From assembly GCF_044596045.1 (NCBI RefSeq), contig NZ_CP138995.1, positions 930,001 to 994,000 on the forward strand: a stretch of DNA of 64,000 nucleotides, written 5' to 3'. The stretch comes from Flagellimonas sp947499585. Its GTDB lineage: Bacteria; Bacteroidota; Bacteroidia; Flavobacteriales; Flavobacteriaceae. The number at the start of each line of letters is the position of its first letter. Within the stretch, counting starts at the first letter, position 1. Shown here in pieces: positions 9,243 through 18,248 of this stretch. The notes below the pieces were generated by a model, which worked only from the letters and a program-made list of their open reading frames with translations, was not told the DNA's origin and searched no databases. The position numbers and the translations under genes are program-made.

Positions 9243-10397
9243 ATGGCTTTTTTACAAATGGGAGTTATTGGAACTTCAAAAAAAGAAGATGAAAGGCGCG
9301 TGCCTATTCACCCAGAACATTTAAAAAGACTTCCGGAACATATTCGCAGACAACTTATTTTTGAGAGGGGTTATGGCTTACCTTTCAATATACAAGACCA
9401 AGAAATTAGCGACTTAACAGGTGGAATAGCTTCACGAAGTGAAATATTATCCGACATTGGTTCCGCCATTATTGCCAAACCCATTTTATCTGATTTAGAA
9501 GAGCTAAAAGATGGTGGTACTATTTGGGGGTACCCTCATTGCGCCCAACAAATGCAAATTACACAAACAGCTATAGATAAAAAGTTAACCTTGATTGCTT
9601 TTGAAGATATGTATGTGTGGCATCCTAGCGGACAAATGGGAAGGCATACTTTTTATAAAAATAATGAAATGGCCGGTTATAGTGCGGTCATACACGCACT
9701 TCAATTAAAAGGAATAGATGGTCATTATGGAAACCAACGAAAGGTGATCATTTTTAGTTTTGGTGCTGTAAGCAGAGGCGCCATTTACGCCTTAAAAGCA
9801 CATGGCTTTAGAGATATTACAATCTGTATTCAAAGACCGGACCATGAGGTTAGGGAAGAAGTGCTAGATGTACATTATGCTAGGGTTAGAAAAGGAAATG
9901 AGAACGAGCCTCGATTGATTGTTGTTGAACATGATGGCACAGAACGGCCGTTATTGGATTTAATACATGAATCTGAAATAATAATTAATGGAACGTATCA
10001 GGATACAGATGCCCCAATTGATTATGTAAAAGAAGATGAAAAATCTATGCTTAAACCCGGCACACTAATTATAGATGTGAGTTGTGATGAAGGCATGGGA
10101 TTTTATTTTGCAAAACCTACCACTTTTAAAAATCCTCTCATAGCAATTGATAAAATTGATTACTATGCAGTAGATCATACACCAAGTTATTTTTGGGAAA
10201 GTGCTTCCAGATCCATTTCGGCCGCATTAATTGTGCATCTACCATCTGTGATATCTGGTCGCGAAAGTTGGAATGAAAACAAGACCATTAAAAATGCCAT
10301 AAATGTTGATAAAGGTGTAATCATAAAAGACACTATTCTTAGGTTCCAGAATCGTAACACGGACTATCCACATAAAGTAAATGAGCTAGTGAACTAA
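9243..10397 (+). CDS. N5-(carboxyethyl)ornithine synthase homologue (AlaDH/PNT family)
   Basis: About 384 residues from the ATG at 9243; the longer frame adds an implausible leader. The N-terminus (GVIGTSKKEDERRVPIHPEH) is the alanine dehydrogenase/transhydrogenase signature. The middle (ETYxWH-like FEDMYVWHPSGQMGRHTFYKNNEMAG) and the NAD(P)-loop FSFGAVSRGA closely resemble the Lactococcus enzyme that reductively condenses pyruvate with the side-chain amine of ornithine. That identity rests on recalled family sequence. The alternative is another opine-type or lysine-type dehydrogenase. It is followed 94 bases later by a methyltransferase gene on the same strand. Confidence 0.75.
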   Translation: MAFLQMGVIGTSKKEDERRVPIHPEHLKRLPEHIRRQLIFERGYGLPFNIQDQEISDLTGGIASRSEILSDIGSAIIAKPILSDLEELKDGGTIWGYPHCAQQMQITQTAIDKKLTLIAFEDMYVWHPSGQMGRHTFYKNNEMAGYSAVIHALQLKGIDGHYGNQRKVIIFSFGAVSRGAIYALKAHGFRDITICIQRPDHEVREEVLDVHYARVRKGNENEPRLIVVEHDGTERPLLDLIHESEIIINGTYQDTDAPIDYVKEDEKSMLKPGTLIIDVSCDEGMGFYFAKPTTFKNPLIAIDKIDYYAVDHTPSYFWESASRSISAALIVHLPSVISGRESWNENKTIKNAINVDKGVIIKDTILRFQNRNTDYPHKVNELVN

Positions 10398-10491
10398 ATA
10401 GTTTACTTGATTTTAATTTTTTATCAATCACATAAGTCGCAGGAATTACTAGATAAGATGCGACCCGTTTATGTGAAAGCAAAACCAATCT

Positions 10492-11559
10492 ATGATCACA
10501 GATATAAATATAAACAAGCCAGAACCTATTGTGTCTGGAAAACAATTAGAACTGTTTGATGGCGCTACAGACCCTAGGCTTGCAATCGAAATATTGGAAG
10601 CTGGTAAATCGGTATTAATAGCAGCTTTTTACAACAATGGATCGTTACTTCTTAAGGAGTTGCATAGACATCTTAAAAGAAAGTTACCTAACAAGTCTTT
10701 TCAGGAGCAACGTGAGTATCGGTCAGAATATCGTAAGCTGTCAAATCTTATTTTAATAGAAATTGCAGATCATAAATTGACAGTAAAAAAGTCACCTTCT
10801 ATTGGTTGGTTAGAAAAACTTTATCCAGAAACTGGCGATTTCCTATTGTCCTTTCCTAAAGTTCAAGGCCTAAATAGTTCTTGGCAATGGTACCAAAATG
10901 GGATTTCCATTCCGGTATTACGAAATAAAGTACATCCATATTACGGCACTTATTTTCCTACTCGTTTTGATCATTTGAAACTCTTCGACAATTGGTTAAA
11001 ACGTTATAAAGGACCTAAAAAGTCCGCAATAGATGTTGGGATAGGGAGTGGCGTACTTTCTTTTCAAATGATAAAATATGGGTTTCAGAAGGTTTTTGGC
11101 ACAGACACAAATCCTAATGCGATTGTTGGACTAACAGAGTATATGGCAGATACCAAGTTGTCTAGAAAGATAGCATTAGATTTAGGACATCTTTTTGGCA
11201 AGTGGGAAAAGCAGACCGAATTGATTGTTTTTAATCCACCTTGGTTACCAGAACTCCATCATCTGGATAGAAATGACGAGGCTATTTATTACAATAAAAA
11301 TCTATTCCCTGATTTCTTTGCAGGAGCAAAAAAAAGGCTGTTGCCTGAAGGAAAACTCGTCATCGTATTCTCTAATTTAGCTCAAATAACTAATTTGACA
11401 AAAGACCATCCAATAGAGAAGGAACTAGCTGAAGGTGGGAGATTTCAATTGGAAAAATGCTTTAAAAAAACAGTGAAAGCTGCTTCTGAAAAAACAAAGC
11501 GAGATCAACACTGGCGTTCTTCTGAAGAAGTAGAGCTTTGGGTTCTGATTAATAAGTAA
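10492..11559 (+). CDS. Class I SAM-dependent methyltransferase (NPPW type)
   Basis: 355 residues. The SAM-binding motif I is DVGIGSGVLSF near residue 182-192, with an acidic motif II (GTDTNPNA). Motif IV is NPPW near residue 250, the NPPY-like signature typical of methyltransferases that act on nitrogen. The N-terminal 150 residues form a separate region I do not recognise. The gene follows the ornithine-synthase homologue, so it may methylate a product of that enzyme; this is inference from position. The substrate could equally be a protein or nucleic acid. Confidence 0.75.
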   Translation: MITDININKPEPIVSGKQLELFDGATDPRLAIEILEAGKSVLIAAFYNNGSLLLKELHRHLKRKLPNKSFQEQREYRSEYRKLSNLILIEIADHKLTVKKSPSIGWLEKLYPETGDFLLSFPKVQGLNSSWQWYQNGISIPVLRNKVHPYYGTYFPTRFDHLKLFDNWLKRYKGPKKSAIDVGIGSGVLSFQMIKYGFQKVFGTDTNPNAIVGLTEYMADTKLSRKIALDLGHLFGKWEKQTELIVFNPPWLPELHHLDRNDEAIYYNKNLFPDFFAGAKKRLLPEGKLVIVFSNLAQITNLTKDHPIEKELAEGGRFQLEKCFKKTVKAASEKTKRDQHWRSSEEVELWVLINK

Positions 11560-11576
11560 GTTCTTCTTATGAAAGA

Positions 11577-11615
11577 CTAGTCATGGTTTTTTATCATCAT
11601 AAAAACCATGACTAG
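11577..11615. terminator. Bidirectional hairpin between convergent genes
   Basis: A perfect 15-bp inverted repeat, CTAGTCATGGTTTTT at 11577-11591 and its complement at 11601-11615, with a 9-base loop. It lies between the stop of the methyltransferase gene and the stop of the minus-strand BNR gene. There is no classical T-tract after the stem on the plus strand, although T-runs lie inside the arms, so it is a terminator or 3'-end protective stem by position. Confidence 0.6.
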
Positions 11616-11620
11616 GGCTT

Positions 11621-14600
11621 CTATTTCATTTTTTTAATGGGCTCTGCACCTATATCTTCCAAAACAGCATTCACCTTTGGCAAATCTTTCTTTAAAACCC
11701 CATTTAGATTGCCAAGATGTTCTTCCAATTCTGCGGAAAGTTCTTTGTAAACTTTATACGCTCCGTTGGTGGGCTTAGCATCACCACTTTCAACACTACG
11801 CCTTAAGGATGCCAGTCGGTTATTCAGTTTTATTGGGAAATTCAAAGGATCTTGACCTGACTGATTTTTAACCTGATACAATTCTTCTTCAATTGCAGTG
11901 ATTTTATTCAAGAAAGGAGTAATGGTCTTTTTGAGAGCTGAACTTGAGATTTTTTCCTTGTTGGTGTTAATTTTATTTTGCATTTCACGAATATGGATAA
12001 CAGCTTCATTGGCGGAACTGGTCTTCTGCATAATGTTATTGGCCAGCTCAAACTGCTCTTTTAAATCAGCTTCTGTAATCCCTTTAAGATTAGGATCCAT
12101 CGAAATGGAGAAAGGATACGTTTTCTCATAATCCTTTGTTTTCATTCTGATTTTATAAGTGCCCAAAGGAACTTTGGGACCCCTTTGAGGACGAGCACTC
12201 CAAATAATCATTCCTTCAAATTCAGTAGCACCGGGATATCTCAAATCCCAGGTAAAGGTATTAATGCCCTTCGCAGTAGTGGGTTTTGATGAGCCTCCTT
12301 TTTGCCACCATGGAATGTTGGGGTCTTCTTCATATTCAGGCTTGCTTCCAGTGAACGTATTGATGAGGTTGTCATTGGCATCCAAAACTTCAAAAGTGAT
12401 GGTGTCCAATTGCTCTTTAAGATAATATTGGATAGATGCATCTTGGACACCTCTAATGGCATCCGAAGGTTTAAAAAGGACGGCAGCTTGATCTTTCATG
12501 TCGTCCTTATATTGCCTCAAGGGATGAATATCATCCAAAATCCAAAATCCACGGCCATGTGAGCCCAAAACCACATCATTGTCTTTAACCACTAAATCGC
12601 GGATAGGGGTATCTGGTAACTCTAATTGTAAACTTTTCCAGACGGCACCATCGTTCATAGAAAAATAAACACCATGCTCAGTTGCTAAAAACAGGAGTCC
12701 TTGCCTTACGGGATCCTCACGAATCGCTCTAGCAAAATGACCATCTTCAATTCCGTTTATAATTTTTGTCCATGTTTTGCCATAATCATGCGTTTTAAAT
12801 ACATAAGGCTGTCTGTCATCCACCTGATAGCGATTGGCGGCAACAAACAAGGTTCCCGGGCGATGTTTAGATTCATCTATAATACTAACTCTGGAGAATT
12901 TTGGTAAATCCTTAGGGGTAATGTCCTGCCAATTTCCACCTCCGTCTCTTGTAATATGTATTTTTCCGTCATCTGATCCGGCCCAAATAGTATTGATGTC
13001 ATGGAAGGAGGGTGCCAAGGCAAAAACGGTCGCGTAGATTTCAGGGCCGTTCATATCCATGGTGATTATTCCTCCTGTTTTTCCTAAGGTAGTGGGGTCC
13101 GCATACGTTAAATCAGGGCTGATTTTCTCCCAAGATTGTCCATCATCCGTTGTTTTCCATACATGTTGTGAACAGGTATACATTACGTTGGAGTCCTGTG
13201 GCGCAAACATAATGGGGAAGGTCCATTGCCAACGCTCCGGAAGTGCTTCAGCAGGTTCGCCAGAAAAAAACCGAGGATATACCTGAATATCTCTAGATTG
13301 TCCATTGCTACGGTCATAGCGAGTCAATAGTGCGCCTTGGCTTCCCGCATAAAAAATATCCAGATTTTCGGGATGTTGGGTAATCCATCCACTTTCGCCA
13401 CCGCCAACAGCATAGAACCAGCCATGGTTGGGTCCTCTTGCTTGCATATGGTCCCATCCGTCACTGGGCATAGCCAATGTACTGTTATCTTGTTGCGCAC
13501 CAGCAACATGATAAGGCACATCGTTGGTTGCCATTACATGATAAAACTGTGTGGTCACGTAATCCTGTTCTGTCCAGCTCTTTCCTCCATTGATACTGAC
13601 ATTTCCACCCCCGTCGTTGGAATTGATCATACGATCAGGATTGCTGGGGTCTATCCATAAATCATGGTTGTCGCCATGTGGTGTTTTTATAATAGTGTCA
13701 AAGGTCTTACCACCATCTGTTGATTTATAAAATCTGGTATTGAGACCATACACCGTTTCTTTGTCCAAAGGATCGGCATAAATTCTAGAATAATAAAAGG
13801 CACGTTGTCTCAGTTTCCGCTCATCGTTGGTCCGTTCCCAGGTCTTGCCAGCATCATCTGAACGAAAAACCCCTCCTTCATTAGCTTCTACAATGGCCCA
13901 AACTCGATTTGAATCTACAGGAGAAACCGTTACTCCAATCTTTCCTATAGGTCCAGCGGGCATTCCAGCATTACCGGTAAGGTCTGTCCAAGTATCACCA
14001 CCATCTACCGACTTCCATAGCTTACAGTCGCCGCCACCGCCCCACATTTTCCATGCTTTGCGTTGTACTTCCCATGTGCTGGCGTACAAAACTTTTGGAT
14101 TATTACGGTCGATGATCAAATCTACTGCACCTGCTTTTGGACTTGCATACAATACCTTTTCCCAAGTTTCACCGCCATTTGTGCTTCTAAATACACCACG
14201 TTCTTCATTGTCCCCATAAGGATGACCCAAGGCCGCAACGTAGACAATATCTGGATCTGTAGGATGAATTCTGATGCGTGACACAGCTTGTGTTTCTTTT
14301 AGGCCTAAATGACTCCATGTTTTTCCACCATCAATCGTTTTATAGACACCATCACCTTGGGTAATGCTTCCGCGCAATTGCACTTCTCCCATACCAATGT
14401 AGACGATATCTGGATTGGTTTCGGCAACCGCCACAGCACCGACAGATGAACTGGTTATTTGGCCATCAGTAACGGCTTTCCATTCGTTACCTCCATCCGT
14501 GGTTTTCCACAATCCGCCACCGGTAGCACCAAAATAGTATTCGTTGGGTCTGCTTGGACTACCAGCACATCCTAAAGATCGTCCACCGCGATTTGGCCCA

Positions 14601-14740
14601 AGGTTACGCCACTCCAGTCCTTCATAAAAATTTTTATCAATTGTGGTTGATTCAGCTGTTGCTGTTTTGTCCTGTGCCAAAAGGGTAAAGGCACAACTTA
14701 GAAAAGCGAAGAGAAATACAATTTTGAGGTGTTTTTTCAT
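11621..14740 (-). CDS. Large secreted BNR/sortilin-like beta-propeller protein
   Basis: About 1039 residues from the ATG at 14740, which begins a signal peptide ending near LLAQ. Repeated motifs of the type S/T-x-D-GGK/E-T-W (for example KTTDGGNEW, KTIDGGKTW, RSTNGGETW, KSVDGGDTW, KTTDDGQSW) are BNR/Asp-box repeats of sialidase- and VPS10/sortilin-like propellers and run over about residues 30-720. The C-terminal 300 residues have an FnIII-like part (GTYKIRMKTKDY) and a helical tail. Databases often label such proteins glycosyl hydrolase, but no sialidase arginine triad is evident. A two-repeat secreted protein gene lies immediately upstream. Confidence 0.8.
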   Translation of the reverse strand: MKKHLKIVFLFAFLSCAFTLLAQDKTATAESTTIDKNFYEGLEWRNLGPNRGGRSLGCAGSPSRPNEYYFGATGGGLWKTTDGGNEWKAVTDGQITSSSVGAVAVAETNPDIVYIGMGEVQLRGSITQGDGVYKTIDGGKTWSHLGLKETQAVSRIRIHPTDPDIVYVAALGHPYGDNEERGVFRSTNGGETWEKVLYASPKAGAVDLIIDRNNPKVLYASTWEVQRKAWKMWGGGGDCKLWKSVDGGDTWTDLTGNAGMPAGPIGKIGVTVSPVDSNRVWAIVEANEGGVFRSDDAGKTWERTNDERKLRQRAFYYSRIYADPLDKETVYGLNTRFYKSTDGGKTFDTIIKTPHGDNHDLWIDPSNPDRMINSNDGGGNVSINGGKSWTEQDYVTTQFYHVMATNDVPYHVAGAQQDNSTLAMPSDGWDHMQARGPNHGWFYAVGGGESGWITQHPENLDIFYAGSQGALLTRYDRSNGQSRDIQVYPRFFSGEPAEALPERWQWTFPIMFAPQDSNVMYTCSQHVWKTTDDGQSWEKISPDLTYADPTTLGKTGGIITMDMNGPEIYATVFALAPSFHDINTIWAGSDDGKIHITRDGGGNWQDITPKDLPKFSRVSIIDESKHRPGTLFVAANRYQVDDRQPYVFKTHDYGKTWTKIINGIEDGHFARAIREDPVRQGLLFLATEHGVYFSMNDGAVWKSLQLELPDTPIRDLVVKDNDVVLGSHGRGFWILDDIHPLRQYKDDMKDQAAVLFKPSDAIRGVQDASIQYYLKEQLDTITFEVLDANDNLINTFTGSKPEYEEDPNIPWWQKGGSSKPTTAKGINTFTWDLRYPGATEFEGMIIWSARPQRGPKVPLGTYKIRMKTKDYEKTYPFSISMDPNLKGITEADLKEQFELANNIMQKTSSANEAVIHIREMQNKINTNKEKISSSALKKTITPFLNKITAIEEELYQVKNQSGQDPLNFPIKLNNRLASLRRSVESGDAKPTNGAYKVYKELSAELEEHLGNLNGVLKKDLPKVNAVLEDIGAEPIKKMK

Positions 14741-14873
14741 TTTTGAAGGTGTTTTGCGTTGGTTCTGGAGAGCAAAAAAATGTTTCATGTAACGACCTAC
14801 AAGATAAGATAATCAAGTGAAAAAAGATGAGAGAAGAGACTTTGGTTTTTCCTTAAAATCAAACGGGATTCTA

Positions 14874-16133
14874 TTAATTTTTTCGTTGTGCTTTTATATA
14901 AACATCAATAAGGTCTGGGCGGTCATTTACAAAGCGAAGCGTGGTAAGCCCGTCCTCATTTTGAGAAATTATTGCCGGAATGGAAGATGTGGTCAAAAAC
15001 CAACCCGAAGGGAGCACCACCGTGTTTCTATTTCTGCCAAAACTCCTATCCCACACCAATTGATTTTTATAGACCATGTAACGATTGGCATCAGTGTAGG
15101 TTTCAGTAATGCGAAGGCGTTTGGTTTCCCCTTCTTTTAGGGGATCATACCAGATAGCAACGACTTCTGTTTCTGGAGTGATTTCTGAATTGATGGTAAT
15201 ACCGCGTTTTGAAATTGCCTCTCCTTTTAAGGTTTCAACCTTCAATTCTTCCCCAGTATCCAAGATAATAGCAGAGGGTTTAGATGCCTTACTACCAGGT
15301 CTAACAACATTTATGTAGCGATCCATACCAAGTCTTGTTTCGGTATAATCGTGATATAACAAAAAGGAATGGGTTTCTGGTTGCTGTAAAAAATAAACGA
15401 TGTCTCTGTTTTGAAATGCACGCTCGTTAAACTGCCAACCCAAACGTGCTTTAGAGGCATCTCTTCCGCTTCCATTTGTGGGCACATAACTTTCTTCTTG
15501 GGGCAATTCTATTTTTGAAGTGAGCTTTGTTGCTTTTATTGTTAGGGGCACTGCCTGCGCACCACGATTTAAGAAACTTACCTTAATACGGGCATCAGCT
15601 GTAAGTTGTACTTGTGATGGGTAATTGCAATGTGTTAACTCATAACCCGAAGGTAAAATAATGCTATTGCGTTTGATGCCCAATGATCTTGAAAATACAA
15701 TGGTATTATCTTCACTAAAATAACTGGCAGGGTCTTTATAGGTTTTGTCAATACGTATTCTTGCCTGTCCGTTGTTAGAAATTGGTCGCGCCAAGGTCAC
15801 TTGAAGGTAATCGGTATCTTCAGAAGCTCTGGCCAATCCATTTTGTGCAGCGGTTTTCCCATCTACAATTTCCCAGACCAATGTTTTTCCTGAAAAGAGA
15901 TCCCAAACTTTGTTTACCTTGTGTTCGCTGCCTTTTCTGAGCGTGTTCCAGTAGTATTTTGCGCCAGAAGTTGTTCCACTTACATCATACACAATACGAA
16001 AAGATTGGGTGTCTGGTGCTAAAAGTTCGTATTGGGTATAGCTATCTGTCTGCGTTTGTTGTGCCTGTAAACAGAAGGAAAACAATAAGAGAAAAACGAA
16101 GTACGCTGTGGTTGATGTCTGTTTTATGCTCAT
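14874..16133 (-). CDS. Secreted hypothetical protein with internal duplication
   Basis: 419 residues with an N-terminal signal peptide (cleavage near residue 24, LQAQ). The mature protein is two copies of one unit of about 170 residues (roughly 35-206 and 246-417). Matching landmarks are PDTQSF/PETHSF, RIDKTYKD/RITETYTD, FSRSLGIKRN/WDRSFGRNRN and LPSGYEL/LPSGWFL. No catalytic motif seen. It is transcribed toward the BNR protein gene, 133 bases away, and may work with it. I do not recognise a family. Confidence 0.72.
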   Translation of the reverse strand: MSIKQTSTTAYFVFLLLFSFCLQAQQTQTDSYTQYELLAPDTQSFRIVYDVSGTTSGAKYYWNTLRKGSEHKVNKVWDLFSGKTLVWEIVDGKTAAQNGLARASEDTDYLQVTLARPISNNGQARIRIDKTYKDPASYFSEDNTIVFSRSLGIKRNSIILPSGYELTHCNYPSQVQLTADARIKVSFLNRGAQAVPLTIKATKLTSKIELPQEESYVPTNGSGRDASKARLGWQFNERAFQNRDIVYFLQQPETHSFLLYHDYTETRLGMDRYINVVRPGSKASKPSAIILDTGEELKVETLKGEAISKRGITINSEITPETEVVAIWYDPLKEGETKRLRITETYTDANRYMVYKNQLVWDRSFGRNRNTVVLPSGWFLTTSSIPAIISQNEDGLTTLRFVNDRPDLIDVYIKAQRKN

Positions 16134-16154
16134 GAATGGTTTTTAGTCTGTGGT

Positions 16155-16535
16155 TTAATTTTTAATTCTCCAAGGCGGGTTTAACCTGTTTTCTCCAGCA
16201 TGATATAAGATGATTTGGTTTCCATCAACATCTTTTAATCTTGCTTCTCGCCAAAGCCAAGGCCTATCACTGGGCGGCTCGTCAAAAACGATTTCTTTTT
16301 GTGTGAGGGCGGCTATGTATTCATCCAAATTGTCGCACTCAAAATAGACATAAATGCCATCCCCTTTGGGCAATTGCTCCACCAAATGTATAGAAAAAGT
16401 GGCATGACCGTCTGGGCACTCAAAACGGGCATAATGGGGTAGGGCCTTTACGATTAGTTTTAACCCCAATTTTTCATAAAAGGGGATTGATTTTGTTAGA
16501 TTTAAGGAAGGGACGGTTATTTGGTTGAGGTTCAT
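16155..16535 (-). CDS. VOC/glyoxalase family protein
   Basis: 126 residues built of two beta-alpha-beta-beta-beta halves, as in the vicinal-oxygen-chelate fold. The N-terminus INQITVPSLNL..SIPFYEKLGLK and the C-terminus LKDVDGNQIILYHAGENR are typical of bleomycin-resistance/dioxygenase-like proteins. The final DxDGNxIxLY motif supplies one metal ligand. Substrate unknown. It lies next to the distal end of the cassette-like array; its upstream DNA holds the array's truncated last site. Confidence 0.82.
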   Translation of the reverse strand: MNLNQITVPSLNLTKSIPFYEKLGLKLIVKALPHYARFECPDGHATFSIHLVEQLPKGDGIYVYFECDNLDEYIAALTQKEIVFDEPPSDRPWLWREARLKDVDGNQIILYHAGENRLNPPWRIKN

Positions 16536-16569
16536 TGTTTGTTTTTTACTGACTCTAGTAATTCCGAGT

Positions 16570-16625
16570 GGATTCGGATGTAGTCGAATCCGCCGTAATT
16601 GCGGTTATACCTTGTTGACAATAGT
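16570..16625 (-). repeat. Truncated attC-like site after the last cassette
   Basis: GTTGACAATAGT at 16614-16625 pairs with ATTATTGCCAAC at 17181-17192 (10 of 12 positions), so it is the core of the gene at 16629-17177. Beyond it, toward lower coordinates, lie an arm-like stretch and a central palindrome (GGATTCG at 16570-16576, CGAATCC at 16585-16591). The second arm and the second core are missing, so the array appears broken off here beside the VOC gene. Confidence 0.55.
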
Positions 16626-16628
16626 TTT

Positions 16629-17177
16629 TTAATTTTCAATTGTAACTGATTCAGTCGATAAGTCAATAATTAAATTATAAATTCCGTTTTTTTGGCTGTC
16701 ATCAATTTTTCTTTTCCGCTTTTTTATAGAAATCGAGTATTTCGATTCGTCAATAAATATTAGGTTTTCAAAAATCAAATAATCAACTCTTTTATTTTTT
16801 AAGTTTTTCCAAATTCTATTGGTCAAATCGTGTTTGTAAACAAGTGACTTTAGTTTTTTTAAATCTTTTTTTGTTTCCATCAGGTCTTTCCTATATTTCC
16901 ATTCCGAATTTTCGAATCCGCTCTTACTATCAATCAATTCCCAAGTTGCTCTATTATGTGTTTTTACACTGTCAACCAATTTTTGATTTACTCTACAGCC
17001 TGCGACAGAAACCTTTTCAATATTCCATTTTTGATTTACGGTTTGTTCCGCAATGTCAATTTCACGATGCGTTCCGTAAGTTAATATTCTATGTTTTCCT
17101 TGTTCATTTTCACCTTGTGAAAAGCTTTGAAAATGGGTGAAGAGAATAAGTAATATGATTAAGAATGTGTTTTTCAT
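16629..17177 (-). CDS. Secreted hypothetical protein (cassette gene)
   Basis: 182 residues from the ATG at 17177, which begins a signal peptide (KNTFLIILLILFTHFQSFSQ). The mature part is highly charged, rich in Lys, Glu and Asn, with a basic cluster (KKRKRK) near the C-terminus. No domain recognised. It is the last of four same-strand genes in the integron-like array: the cassette core begins 9 bases before the ATG and its pair starts just past the stop. The AT-rich composition differs from the neighbouring VOC and BNR genes, consistent with transfer. Confidence 0.6.
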   Translation of the reverse strand: MKNTFLIILLILFTHFQSFSQGENEQGKHRILTYGTHREIDIAEQTVNQKWNIEKVSVAGCRVNQKLVDSVKTHNRATWELIDSKSGFENSEWKYRKDLMETKKDLKKLKSLVYKHDLTNRIWKNLKNKRVDYLIFENLIFIDESKYSISIKKRKRKIDDSQKNGIYNLIIDLSTESVTIEN

Positions 17178-17185
17178 TAAATTAT

Positions 17186-17316
17186 TGCCAACGGTTCGGC
17201 TATGATTTCGGCCTGGGAAATCCGGCAGCATTTTTCAGACAGGAATCAGGCCGTTTTAAAGTTAATGATTTTTGTTTTTTGAAAAATGTAAGGCTGAATT
17301 ATAGCCATTGTTACAA
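17186..17316 (-). repeat. attC-like site 1 (between cassettes)
   Basis: A 131-bp site. On the plus strand the left core is TGCCAAC (17186-17192) and the right core GTTACAA (17310-17316). Inner arms GGCTATGATTTC (17198-17209) and GAATTATAGCC (17296-17306) are complementary with one mismatch and a one-base bulge. A second inverted pair of GGCC-type sequences lies in the middle. The site follows the four-helix membrane protein gene in its reading direction. Confidence 0.62.
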
Positions 17317-17328
17317 GCAGCCTTTTAT

Positions 17329-18093
17329 TTATTCCAGTTTTTTTACAACATTGTCCAGATAATCGACTACTAGATTAAAAGTGATTTTATTGTCTGGGAA
17401 TTCTTTTTGCATGTCCTCCCTAAGTTGGATGAATGGTGTCAGAGCATAGCGGTTGTTCTCAATCCCGTCAACAACAGACAAGTAAAGAATGTAATTTCCA
17501 TTTTCTTTTTTAACGTAAACGTATTTAGTTACCGCTTGATCAAAATATGTTGTTTTTGTAAGTCCATCGGCAATTTCATTTATCTCCGATACCGTAATGT
17601 TATTCTTGTCGAAAGCAATTTCGTGTTTCATGATTCCATAAGTGCGGGTATCTGTCCCGAAATCCCCTGATGAGTCAAGAAAATAGGCATATCCCAAAAT
17701 CGGCAGGGTAGTAACAACAAGTCCAATTAAAGATACTCCGATTACCCTCCACCAATTATGCACTTTACCTCCTGCACGGAGATGTTCCTTTATTTTGTCT
17801 CCCTGAAAATGGATTACCAAGAAGTATGCAATGCCCGTATAAACAAGAGGAATTATTTGATTAGGTATATTGATGTTTTCAGGAATGGCGAAGGCAATAA
17901 TAAAAACGACTATCGTCGTCAAAACTGCATAAGTCCATGACTTTTTTACCTTATCTAAATCCTTGAAAACTTTGAAGTTCTCAGCTATGAAATAACCAGC
18001 CACCAATGGTCCGCCGATAAATGTTCCAACCCAAAAAGCTTTGTCTTTAAATATTTTTTCTTGTGGTACTTGGTTAGTTGTTTGTTCTTCCAT
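17329..18093 (-). CDS. Membrane hypothetical protein (cassette gene)
   Basis: 254 residues. Four hydrophobic segments lie at about residues 19-38, 53-71, 80-96 and 115-138, followed by a soluble C-terminal domain of about 110 residues. That domain is likely outside the cytoplasm and has no visible catalytic motif. The gene is framed by its own core pair, GGTTGCTTGTAAC at 18103-18115 and GTTACAAGCAGCC at 17310-17322 (12 of 13 positions complementary). I do not recognise a family. Confidence 0.68.
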   Translation of the reverse strand: MEEQTTNQVPQEKIFKDKAFWVGTFIGGPLVAGYFIAENFKVFKDLDKVKKSWTYAVLTTIVVFIIAFAIPENINIPNQIIPLVYTGIAYFLVIHFQGDKIKEHLRAGGKVHNWWRVIGVSLIGLVVTTLPILGYAYFLDSSGDFGTDTRTYGIMKHEIAFDKNNITVSEINEIADGLTKTTYFDQAVTKYVYVKKENGNYILYLSVVDGIENNRYALTPFIQLREDMQKEFPDNKITFNLVVDYLDNVVKKLE

Positions 18094-18108
18094 TTAAGTT
18101 TTGGTTGC

Positions 18109-18240
18109 TTGTAACGGTATTGTATATGGCACGTTGCCATATTGGTAGTTTTATATTATTCAGCCGTAACTGAGGTTTATTAGTAGGGGAGAGTTTAAAG
18201 TTAGCCAAATTTTGGCAATGTGCTATATACGTTGTTAGGC
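18109..18240 (-). repeat. attC-like site 2 (between cassettes)
   Basis: A 132-bp site. Arms GTATATGGCACGTTGCCA (18122-18139) and TGGCAATGTGCTATATAC (18213-18230) are complementary at 16 of 18 positions. In gene sense the outer cores are GCCTAAC and GTTACAA, with unpaired spacers of 3 bases (AAC) and 6 bases (AATACC) between core and arm. GCCTAAC fits the integron RYYYAAC consensus. Confidence 0.7.
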
Positions 18241-18248
18241 AACGTTTT

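Noticed and set aside
11621..14740. Calling the BNR protein a sialidase or glycosyl hydrolase
   Set aside because: Asp-box repeats occur in many propellers, and I see no sialidase arginine triad or catalytic residues, so only the fold is claimed.
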